The translations under genes and the position numbers were made by a program. The notes under the pieces were generated by a model that was given only the letters and a program-made list of their open reading frames with translations, had not been told where the DNA came from and did not search any database. Below are positions 1-6,143 of a DNA stretch of 22,927 nucleotides, piece by piece (the stretch's first letter is position 1; every line of letters begins with the position of its first letter). The stretch is from CAZVIK01 sp964627045 (GTDB taxonomy: Bacteria; Acidobacteriota; Terriglobia; Bryobacterales; Bryobacteraceae). The DNA lies in assembly GCA_964627045.1 (NCBI GenBank), contig CAZVIK010000046.1:1-22927 (forward strand). Direction: 5' to 3'.

Positions 1-344
1 ATGAGCAGAAGGACGCCGGCGGGGTGGAGCGCCGGAAGCTCGCCGGTAAGGAGCCGCGCCGTCAGGTTCATCAGAGACGCGATGGGAAGCCCGCCCTCTA
101 CGCCGGGCGGGCGGGAGACCGCCAGGGTTGCGCCACCGGTCTCATGGTGACGGACGAAGAGGTAGAACTCGATGCCGATCCAAAGATTTAGCGCGAGGAA
201 GGCGGCCTGGAAGCCCCAGCGGATCTTCTGCGAATGATCCGGAGGCGCGCGTTTGAGGAGTTTCTTGCGCGGCGCCGCGAACGAGGAGGCGGGCGGACGC
301 CGACCGAGGCGGGTGCCGATCTCCGATGTGCCAGCCGAAAGCAT
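1..344 (-). CDS. 4Fe-4S binding membrane protein, N-terminal part (truncated by window edge)
   Basis: The minus strand opens at an ATG at 344-342 and stays open to the window edge (about 114 codons). After about 40 basic residues comes one hydrophobic segment (FQAAFLALNLWIGIEFYLFV, about residues 45-64). It is followed by RHHETGG, then SRPPGVEGGLPIASLMNL and LLTGELPALHPAGVLLL, the start of another membrane stretch. The RPPGVEG.LPI..LMNL pattern is what I know from the front of NapH/YccM-like polyferredoxin membrane proteins, which pass electrons through the membrane. The cysteine clusters that would prove this lie outside the window. The gene sits 88 bp downstream of the anti-sigma gene on the same strand and may be cotranscribed. 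No clear ribosome binding site precedes the ATG, so the exact start is uncertain. Confidence 0.62.
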   Translation of the reverse strand, partial: MLSAGTSEIGTRLGRRPPASSFAAPRKKLLKRAPPDHSQKIRWGFQAAFLALNLWIGIEFYLFVRHHETGGATLAVSRPPGVEGGLPIASLMNLTARLLTGELPALHPAGVLLL

Positions 345-432
345 GCGTTGTCGAATCGGCACGGCGGAGCCGTACCCTTGTGAGCTGCAGATCCAGATTA
401 CCGGGACGGCGGCGCGGATTCGGTGACCGCGG

Positions 433-723
433 TCACACGGCGGATTCGGGGCGGCGTCCGGCGAGCATGCCGCGACAGGCGGAGAGCAGACGCTCCCGGG
501 CGTCTGCGGCCAACGGGGGCGGCGCGGCGGCGGGCTCGAAATCGTGGCACAGCCCCACGCTGCGGCGCAGGCTCTCGATAAACTCGACACACGGGGGACA
601 ATCGCAGAGGTGCGCCTCCAATTCCCGCCGCGCTTCCGGGGCGAGTTCGCCGTCGAGGTATTCCGACAGCCGCGCGAAGATCTCCCGGCAATTCTCAGGG
701 GCGTGTTCGTGTTGGTGGCTCAT
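433..723 (-). CDS. Zinc-finger anti-sigma factor (zf-HC2 / ZAS type)
   Basis: A 96-residue protein with the ZAS-type metal-binding pattern His-x3-Cys-x2-Cys at H38, C42 and C45, plus an upstream Cys at residue 12. The flanking sequence (LSEYLDGELAPEARRELEAH) is typical of the putative zinc-finger anti-sigma family. These proteins bind and hold an ECF sigma factor, often releasing it on an oxidative or envelope signal. There is no membrane segment, so it should be a soluble cytoplasmic regulator. The start is well supported: GGGGAG lies 6 nt before the ATG. Its gene begins 12 nt after the stop of the ECF sigma gene, which is the usual partner arrangement and suggests translational coupling. 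The signal sensed cannot be told from the sequence. Confidence 0.85.
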   Translation of the reverse strand: MSHQHEHAPENCREIFARLSEYLDGELAPEARRELEAHLCDCPPCVEFIESLRRSVGLCHDFEPAAAPPPLAADARERLLSACRGMLAGRRPESAV

Positions 724-735
724 GGCAATCTCCCC

Positions 736-1347
736 TCAGTTGTCGCGGGCGCGAAGGTAGCCGTCCAGTTTCTGGCGGACCGCCAGACGCGCACGATGGA
801 GCCGGGTCTTGACGACATCGTTGGTGACGTCCAAAATGGCCGCCGCTTCCTCCGTACTCAGTTCCTCCACGTCGCGCAACAAAAGCACGGTCTTGTAGAT
901 CTCCGGCAACTCCTGGATGGCGCGGTGGAGAACCTCCTTCAACTCGGAGCGAAGGACGGCGGTGTCCGGGAGGTTCGACCAATCGGCGATCTCCAGTTTG
1001 CGCTCACCGGAGGCCTGCGCCGCCGACGGCATCAGCTCGTCGAGCGAGAGTTCCTGGGACGGCGCGAACACGCTCTTGCGCCGTTTCATGAGGCAGGCGT
1101 TACGGGCGATGCGGAAAACCCAGGAGCGGACGTGCTCCGGTTCGCGTAGTTGCGCGAAGTTCTCAAAGACCTTGAGCAGAGTGTCCTGGGCGACCTCTTC
1201 GGCGTCGTCGCGATGCCCGCAGACCAGAAACGTGTACTGATAAAGACGCGTGCGGAACCCGTCCACGAAGGCGTCAAAAGCCGTCAGATCCCCGGCGGCC
1301 AACCGGCGCGCCAGATCCACTTCCGCTTCTTTGGTAAGGGATGCCAT
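736..1347 (-). CDS. RNA polymerase ECF sigma factor (sigma-70 family)
   Basis: A 203-residue protein with both regions of an ECF sigma factor. Region 2 spans about residues 24-91, including DDAEEVAQDTLLKVFENF and VRSWVFRIARNACLMKRRK. Region 4 spans about residues 143-195 and includes a helix-turn-helix (LPEIYKTVLLLRDVEELS, then VKTRLHRARLAVRQKL). The acidic linker between them (about 95-135) is ordinary. It would direct RNA polymerase to a small regulon and is probably held inactive by the zf-HC2 protein encoded 12 nt downstream. No Shine-Dalgarno is obvious before the ATG at 1347. It reads divergently from the MerR-type gene, with about 73 bp between the two starts. The regulon is unknown. 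Confidence 0.92.
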   Translation of the reverse strand: MASLTKEAEVDLARRLAAGDLTAFDAFVDGFRTRLYQYTFLVCGHRDDAEEVAQDTLLKVFENFAQLREPEHVRSWVFRIARNACLMKRRKSVFAPSQELSLDELMPSAAQASGERKLEIADWSNLPDTAVLRSELKEVLHRAIQELPEIYKTVLLLRDVEELSTEEAAAILDVTNDVVKTRLHRARLAVRQKLDGYLRARDN

Positions 1348-1393
1348 GCAAGACCAAGGGTGACAGGCAAACGTCGTCTCATTCTACCTCGGG

Positions 1394-1426
1394 TTGACGC
1401 CAACGGCGGGTTTCCGTAGGATGACG
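1394..1426 (+). promoter_or_regulatory. Candidate sigma-70 promoter for the MerR-type gene
   Basis: TTGACG (1394-1399) is followed after 17 bp by TAGGAT (1417-1422). Spacing is ideal and the -35 matches 5 of 6 consensus bases. The -10 overlaps the ATG at 1421, so if this promoter is real the protein must start further in, or another promoter is used. Seen by eye only. Confidence 0.35.
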
Positions 1427-1837
1427 GTAGCTGCCGTGACCGGGAACACCGACAATCTGCTGCCGGAGGGAAAGCTTTCGCTCCCCGACAAGATGTACTT
1501 CCGCGTGGGGGAAGTGAGCCGGCTGGTGGGCGTCCCGGCCTACGTCCTCCGCTACTGGGAGAGCGAGTTCCCCGCCCTATCGCCGAAAAAGAGCGGGCGC
1601 GGCCACCGGCTGTTCCGCCGCAAGGACGTGGAGATGCTGCTTCAGATCAAGCACCTGCTCTACGAGAAGCGGTTCACCATCGAGGGCGCACGGCAGACGT
1701 TGAAGACGGGGGCGAAAAAGCCGGCGCGGCTTGCGGCGCCCAAGAACAGACAGGACAGTCTTTTCGCCGAGGAGCCGTCCGGCGGGCTGGAGGAGATCCG
1801 GAAGGAACTGCGGGCGCTTCTCAAGCTTCTGGCGTAG
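1421..1837 (+). CDS. MerR family transcriptional regulator
   Basis: From ATG 1421 the protein has 138 residues. Residues 26-92 form a MerR-type winged helix-turn-helix: YFRVGEVSRLVGVPAYVLRY, then WESEFPALSPKKS, then GRGHRLFRRKDVEMLLQIKH. The tail has a basic linker and a short C-terminal helix (LEEIRKELRALLKLL), likely for dimer formation. There is no effector-binding domain with metal-binding cysteines, so the inducer, if any, is unknown. A TTG at 1394 would add nine residues, and GTG 1436 or ATG 1493 would shorten the protein. I chose 1421 as the first ATG in frame, but a promoter-like sequence overlaps it. The last 17 bp overlap the end of rnc on the opposite strand. Confidence 0.82.
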   Translation: MTVAAVTGNTDNLLPEGKLSLPDKMYFRVGEVSRLVGVPAYVLRYWESEFPALSPKKSGRGHRLFRRKDVEMLLQIKHLLYEKRFTIEGARQTLKTGAKKPARLAAPKNRQDSLFAEEPSGGLEEIRKELRALLKLLA

Positions 1838-2543
1838 ATGACTGGAGCTTCTCCAGCAAGATCTTGGCGGCGAGCTGTCCGGCGGCCTTCTTGGTGGGCG
1901 CTTCGGCCTGCACAACCCAATCACGCCCCAGCCGCACTTCCACGGTAAAGGTCTTCGCGTGCTGGGGCCCGCTTTCCCCAACTACCAGATAACGCGGCAG
2001 CGGCAGGCCGCGGGCGTGGGCGGCGGTTTGCAGCGCGCTTTTGAAATTCGACAGAGGCCCGCCGGAGGTGTCCGGCTCGGCCAGCCACTCGCCGGCGACG
2101 TAACGGACGACGAAGCCGCGGGCGGCCTCCAGGCCGGAATCCAGGTAGATGGCGGCGATGAGGGCCTCCAGGGCATCGGCCAACAGCGCCGCCTTGTCCC
2201 GCCCTCCGCTGCGCTCCTCGCCTTCGCCGAGCAAAAGGTAGCTGCCCAAAGCGAGCCGGCGGGCCACTTCGACGAGGCTTGTTTCCCGAACCAGATGGGC
2301 TTTCAGCTCGGTGAGGCGGCCCTCGGATTGGTCGGGGTGATGCTGGAGAAGCAGGTCGGTCACCAGGAGACCGAGCACGGCGTCGCCGAGGAACTCGAGC
2401 TGGGCGCTGTCGGGAGGAAGGGGGCCGCCAGAGACGGATCTCTCGTAGGCGTAGGACTTGTGGGTCAGAGCGCGGCGCAGGAGGCTGGGGTCGCGAAACG
2501 AGTAACCGATCGCTCTCTCCAGAGCCTCCTGGCCGGCGCTCAT
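1821..2543 (-). CDS. rnc: Ribonuclease III
   Basis: A 240-residue double-strand-specific endoribonuclease that processes rRNA precursors and structured mRNA. The nuclease domain (about 5-155) carries LEFLGDAVL (E50, D54), the E74 of SEGRLTELKA, and DALEALIAAIYLD (D123, E126), which match the metal-binding acidic residues of the family. A dsRNA-binding domain follows (about 165-235: NFKSALQTAAHARGLPLPRY to APTKKAAGQLAAKILLEKL). One oddity is that the first Glu of the usual (N)ERLEFLGD motif, E38 in E. coli, is Ala47 here. It lies 20 bp downstream of a TPR gene on the same strand and is probably cotranscribed with it. No good Shine-Dalgarno is visible at the ATG, which may rely on coupling. Its 3' end overlaps the MerR gene by 17 bp. 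Confidence 0.95.
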   Translation of the reverse strand: MSAGQEALERAIGYSFRDPSLLRRALTHKSYAYERSVSGGPLPPDSAQLEFLGDAVLGLLVTDLLLQHHPDQSEGRLTELKAHLVRETSLVEVARRLALGSYLLLGEGEERSGGRDKAALLADALEALIAAIYLDSGLEAARGFVVRYVAGEWLAEPDTSGGPLSNFKSALQTAAHARGLPLPRYLVVGESGPQHAKTFTVEVRLGRDWVVQAEAPTKKAAGQLAAKILLEKLQSSTPEA

Positions 2544-2562
2544 GGGAACGGAACCCGGAGGA

Positions 2563-3399
2563 CTACTTCCCCGCGGCGGCTTTCGCCTTCAACTGCTGCG
2601 CGCGCAGACGCTCGGATTCGGCGATCTTCTTAACGGCCGGGTGCAATTGCGGATCGGCGATGACCTTGTCCAAAACCGCAACCGCCTCGTCGAACTTGTT
2701 GCCCTTGGAGTAGGCGGCAGCCATACGGACCTGGGTCGCCGGGTCGGGCTGGGCCTGGGCGGCGATGGCGAGCTTATATTCCTCAACCGCCTTGTCGGGC
2801 TGATTGCGGGCGTAAGCCGCCAGGGCGAACGCTTCGTGCGCCTGGGAGCCCAGATCGCGCTTGGCCACTTCCCACTGATCGTCAGTGATCTGCGCATTGG
2901 GGCGCGGCGCGGTTTTCAGGACTTCGAGCGCCTTGTTGGCGTAGCCTTCGGCCGCCTTCAACTTCTCTTCGCGGTCCAGGTCGAATTCCTTGGTGCGGTT
3001 GGCGATAGCGCCGGCGAGCATCAGCAGAGCCTGGTAGTTGGCGGGATCGGCCTCGATGGTGCGCTCCAGGTAAACCATCATCTGGTCGACGTCGTTCTTC
3101 TGCTGATAGGACGCGGCGACAAAAAACAACGCCAATGCCTTGAATTCCGAATCCGAAAACTTGGAGAGAACGTCGTTGGCGGCTTTGATGCGCGCGTCGG
3201 CATCCTGAGCGCTCAACATGGCCTGCACGGCCTGCGCTTCCGGCTGCGACTTCACCTGGGGTTGTTTGGCAACGGGCGAACCCGCCGGCACCGGCGGCGG
3301 CGCGGCCTGCGTTTGACCCTTCTTCTGCCCCTGACCCATCAGCAGGCCGGCAGCACAGGCAAACACGACCGCGGCACGCATGATCATTTTTCGATTCAT
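2563..3399 (-). CDS. Secreted or lipid-free periplasmic TPR protein
   Basis: A 278-residue protein starting MNRKMIMRAAVVFACAAGLLMG, a good signal peptide. A Gln/Pro/Ala-rich spacer follows (about 23-55). The rest is helical with tetratricopeptide-like repeats, for example FFVAASYQQKNDVDQMMVYL, ERTIEADPANYQALLMLAGA, AHEAFALAAYARNQPDKAVE and RMAAAYSKGNKFDEAVAVLD, ending in a Lys/Ala-rich tail. Such proteins act as scaffolds in the periplasm; no enzymatic domain is visible. The start is well set: AAGGAG lies 6 nt before the ATG, and an extended -10 lies about 26-35 bp upstream of it. It sits between a larger TPR protein and rnc on the same strand. Its partner is unknown. Confidence 0.8.
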   Translation of the reverse strand: MNRKMIMRAAVVFACAAGLLMGQGQKKGQTQAAPPPVPAGSPVAKQPQVKSQPEAQAVQAMLSAQDADARIKAANDVLSKFSDSEFKALALFFVAASYQQKNDVDQMMVYLERTIEADPANYQALLMLAGAIANRTKEFDLDREEKLKAAEGYANKALEVLKTAPRPNAQITDDQWEVAKRDLGSQAHEAFALAAYARNQPDKAVEEYKLAIAAQAQPDPATQVRMAAAYSKGNKFDEAVAVLDKVIADPQLHPAVKKIAESERLRAQQLKAKAAAGK

Positions 3400-3424
3400 C
3401 GATGACTCCTTACAATTTGACTGC

Positions 3425-3434
3425 CTTATACCAC
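3425..3434 (-). promoter_or_regulatory. Extended -10 promoter element upstream of the TPR gene
   Basis: On the minus strand GTGGTATAAG places a TGN extension directly before TATAAG. Transcription would start near 3418 and give a leader of about 18 nt that contains the AAGGAG ribosome binding site. No good -35 is visible. The geometry is reasonable but this was judged by eye. Confidence 0.45.
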
Positions 3435-3461
3435 TTTAACTCATCAAAAGGCGGCCGGAGG

Positions 3462-4946
3462 TCACCTTTTAAAACCTTCATCCAGGCCCTGTTGAGCGGC
3501 CTTACGCACCGCCTGCGACACGCCTTCGATGGCCAGGGCGCTTCTATAATGTTCGGCGGCTTCCTCGTGTTCCCCGGCTAGGTCCAGCAGGCGTCCCAGG
3601 TAGACGTGGGCCATGGCCCCGGTCTGGGGGTCGGGCGACGAATCCAGCGCCTGGAGGAACATCTTTTCGGCCAATTCCGGGTTCTTGTCGAGAGCGGCCA
3701 GCCGGGCCAGGCCGAAGTAGGCACGCGCCAGCAACGGCCGGTCCACGGCCTCCCTGGAAAGGCGCAGAAAGGCTTCACGGGACTTGGCGTACTGGCGGGC
3801 GTCGTAGAGTTGCTCAGCCTCTTCCAGGGTTCTTTCGGCGGCGGTGGGTTCCGGCGCTTTGGGGCGCGGGGCCTCTCTGGCCTTGCGGACCGGGCGGACG
3901 TTGCTGAACTCGTACTTCGCCAGGCGCTTCTCTTCCTTGCGGAAGTCGATGGAAGAGATGAGATCGGGGTAGTAGAGACGCATGCCCACGTCCTGCGCCT
4001 CAAACTTGGCGAGCGCCTCGGCGAAGTGCGGAACCAGGATATAGCCCTCGCTCAAGGCCTGGTCGGCGACGGCCTGCTTGGCCGCGGCGGAACCCGGCTG
4101 GAGCCGCGCCTCGACGGCCTTGATGACTGATTCGCCCGCCAGCATGAGGAAGTCCTCCTTGTACATCTCGTCGAGATAGGGAGCCCCCAGGGCATAGTCG
4201 CCCACCGCCTTCTTTTTCATGATTTCCTCGGAGTGGCGGGTGGCCAGCGGGTCGAGGAGAAAGTGCAGGTAGGCGTGGCGGATGTCGTTGATCTGGGGCT
4301 CGGGCGAAGGGGTCACCACGATGAAGGACTCCGCGCCGTAGCTGCGAGTGTGGATCTGGTGCGGCGCGGCCAGCAGATCGACGTAAATCTGAAACCGGAA
4401 TCCCAGGAAGCCGGTCGCTTCCATGCGGAGATAACCGCTGACGGCGGTGACAGCGCGGGTGACTGGCTCGTGATAGCGCGCGATGGCGGCGTCGATCTCC
4501 GGCTGCGCCTTCTGCCAGAGCGAATCGATATCGGCCTCGCTGTGAAAACGGACCATGAGGGCTTGGAGACCGCCCAGGCCCATCACGTCGGGCGGAATCT
4601 CGTTGCGCTTCAGCCGGTAGGCGAAGTTCGGAGGCCCGTCGACCACCAGGGCGAAGGAAACGTATTGGCTCAACTCCGCGGCCCAATCGTTCTGCCGGTG
4701 ATTCTCGAAGAACGTCCGCAGTTCCTTCAGGCAAGGGATGTAGCGGGATGCGAGTTCCCGGCGGACCCGCGTGCGAAGCGGGTGATTGGCGGGCGAGTCG
4801 ATGTCGGCGTCATAGCCGACGGCGTTGATGGCGGCCAGCACCGAGAACAACGAACGGCTGGCGTCGAGCTGGCCTTCCTCGGCGGCGGGCGACGGCGAGA
4901 CGCCAAAAGCGAGCAACAGGCCGGCGATTACAATCCGTTGGAGCAA
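3462..4946 (-). CDS. Secreted protein with gluzincin-like HAYLH motif and C-terminal TPR repeats
   Basis: A 494-residue protein with a signal peptide (LQRIVIAGLLLAFGVSPSPA) and two parts. Residues about 25-345 are of unknown family but resemble a zinc-peptidase-like fold. They contain DIRHAYLHFLLDPLA, with H224-A-Y-L-H228 where a zincin would have HExxH, and a later helix LMLAGESVIKAVEARL (E272, E279). The Glu that activates water is thus an Ala, so if it ever was a peptidase it may be inactive. After a Pro/Lys linker (about 350-370), residues 372-490 hold TPR-like repeats (AEQLYDARQYAKSREAFLRL, ARAYFGLARLAALDKNPELA, AHVYLGRLLDLAGEHEEAAE). It begins with TTG at 4946; an in-frame TAA just upstream rules out a longer ATG start. 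The next gene starts 62 bp downstream. Function unknown. Confidence 0.75.
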   Translation of the reverse strand: MLQRIVIAGLLLAFGVSPSPAAEEGQLDASRSLFSVLAAINAVGYDADIDSPANHPLRTRVRRELASRYIPCLKELRTFFENHRQNDWAAELSQYVSFALVVDGPPNFAYRLKRNEIPPDVMGLGGLQALMVRFHSEADIDSLWQKAQPEIDAAIARYHEPVTRAVTAVSGYLRMEATGFLGFRFQIYVDLLAAPHQIHTRSYGAESFIVVTPSPEPQINDIRHAYLHFLLDPLATRHSEEIMKKKAVGDYALGAPYLDEMYKEDFLMLAGESVIKAVEARLQPGSAAAKQAVADQALSEGYILVPHFAEALAKFEAQDVGMRLYYPDLISSIDFRKEEKRLAKYEFSNVRPVRKAREAPRPKAPEPTAAERTLEEAEQLYDARQYAKSREAFLRLSREAVDRPLLARAYFGLARLAALDKNPELAEKMFLQALDSSPDPQTGAMAHVYLGRLLDLAGEHEEAAEHYRSALAIEGVSQAVRKAAQQGLDEGFKR

Positions 4947-5145
4947 CGAAAACCCACTTTCTATGGCCAGTCTATCTTAATCGGGATGGCCGCGAAGGCA
5001 GGCGCGGCTGCGGGGTATTCGCACAACGGCGCGGCAAACGGCGACAGCCGCGAGGCAGGTACACGCGACGCGCTGCGCCCGGTTGGCCGATTCCCTTTGG
5101 AGCCAGCGGGTGGGCCCCGGAGACGCCACTGCCATGCTGCGCGCC

Positions 5146-5163
5146 GGGCGCCGGAAGGCGCCC
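5146..5163 (-). terminator. GC-rich hairpin just past the PEP-CTERM gene
   Basis: A perfect 7-bp inverted repeat, GGGCGCC and GGCGCCC (5146-5152 and 5157-5163), encloses a 4-base loop that reads TTCC on the minus strand. It starts 7 nt after the stop codon at 5171. No run of U follows, so it is not a textbook intrinsic terminator. It could be a weak terminator or a 3'-end stabilising hairpin. Confidence 0.4.
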
Positions 5164-5170
5164 CGACGTC

Positions 5171-5872
5171 TCAGGCTCGCCGCCGGATCTTGCGGGACCC
5201 CAGGGCTACAAGCGCGAGACCGCCGGCGACCAGTCCCAGCGACGCGGGTTCAGGGACCGCCGCGATACCGTCAGAGGAAATCGTGTCGACGTACTGAGAT
5301 CCAGACTCATCGACGAAGCCGCGAATGGCGAGACCGCCCGGCGTAGTGAGCCCGGTGGCGTAGGTACTGGTCGACGCCAGAAGCGTGGTCCCGGATTCGT
5401 CGTACAGGCGAACGGTCATGTCCCCGGTGATTCCCCACACGAGTTCGAGTTGGTACCAGGCGCCCAACACAAACTCGTAGCTTGCCGTCGTCAAGTCGTT
5501 GTAGCTGTAACCCGTATTGTCCTGGAGGATGATCTCGTTCGTGTTTGCGCCAGCGACCATTGAATAGGCGCCACCAGCGCTCGCTCCGACGCCAACGTAG
5601 ATGCGCCCTGAGTCGTTGAGTTGGAAGTACGTTCGGAACAACTCACCCGGGGCGGTGACGATGTCGCTCCGCCAGTACCAACCGGAGCCCGTGCCTGAAA
5701 ACGCAGCCCCAAGCGCCCCGTCGTGCGCCGCCCCCGCAACGAGCGACAAGTTGTCATTGCCGCCGGTAAAGATGTACAGGCCGGGGTTTCCATGTTCGAA
5801 GTCCTCGATCACACCGGCAAACGCCGCCAAGGACCCAACCAGAAGAAAAGACAGTACTTTTCCCAGTTTCAT
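5171..5872 (-). CDS. PEP-CTERM sorting domain protein
   Basis: A 233-residue exported protein. It starts with a signal peptide (KLGKVLSFLLVGSLAAFA) and ends with a textbook PEP-CTERM tail: VPEPAS at 206-211, a hydrophobic helix (212-225) and a basic end (RKIRRR). Known PEP-CTERM proteins are processed by an exosortase and sent to the cell surface or extracellular polymer; no exosortase is in the window. The middle (about 21-200) is Gly/Ser/Thr/Tyr-rich and beta-like (YFQLNDSGRIYVGVG, GAWYQLELVWGITG, MTVRLYDESG), resembling a concanavalin-like jelly roll. That resemblance is inference, and no catalytic residues are evident. The start is supported by GGAG 7 nt upstream of the ATG. It appears to be a single-gene unit with its own promoter about 105 bp upstream. 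Confidence 0.9.
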   Translation of the reverse strand: MKLGKVLSFLLVGSLAAFAGVIEDFEHGNPGLYIFTGGNDNLSLVAGAAHDGALGAAFSGTGSGWYWRSDIVTAPGELFRTYFQLNDSGRIYVGVGASAGGAYSMVAGANTNEIILQDNTGYSYNDLTTASYEFVLGAWYQLELVWGITGDMTVRLYDESGTTLLASTSTYATGLTTPGGLAIRGFVDESGSQYVDTISSDGIAAVPEPASLGLVAGGLALVALGSRKIRRRA

Positions 5873-6143
5873 CTTGTTTCTCCGCTACAACCCCGTTCAA
5901 CCTTAAGAACGCTTTCGAGGGCGCTCCGACGTCTCAGCGGTGCCAGTAGCGCACCCGCCCGGAATACTGCGGGGTAGAGTATACCACTTAAGGGTTCGGC
6001 GCGAAAAGAGAAAAGTGCGAACAGGGCCGTTTCTCGCAGGCGCCCATCCTGGGGGCCGACCCGGGGGGGGGCGAAAAAACCCACCGGACCGCGGCGACAG
6101 CACCCCGCGGGGCACGAAAACGTGGCATCTGCTTCGGCGCGGG
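5873..6143. other. Intergenic region between the PEP-CTERM and BtuB-like genes
   Basis: This 271-bp stretch holds the leader and promoter of the PEP-CTERM gene, including a small inverted repeat GGTGC/GCACC in the leader. Nearer the receptor gene are a run of nine G (6063-6071), a run of A read as six U on the minus strand, and overlapping GC-rich inverted repeats around 6085-6115. The latter could form a loose terminator for the receptor transcript, but no clean stem directly precedes the U run. No protein or RNA gene was found. Confidence 0.5.
5978..5987 (-). promoter_or_regulatory. Extended -10 promoter of the PEP-CTERM gene
   Basis: On the minus strand GTGGTATACT gives a TGG extension followed by TATACT (5978-5983), 5 of 6 bases matching the consensus. 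The -35 position has only a T-rich, weak match. Transcription would start near 5971, leaving a leader of about 99 nt before the ATG at 5872. The same GTGGTATA core occurs before the TPR gene and the rhamnosidase gene. Confidence 0.5.

Noticed and set aside
6063..6071. Run of nine G as a phase-variation tract
   Set aside because: It lies outside any coding sequence and is not placed between promoter elements. A chance run in GC-rich DNA is likelier.
5873..6143. Cobalamin riboswitch near the BtuB-like gene
   Set aside because: The region is downstream of that receptor on its strand, and no B12-box pattern was seen.
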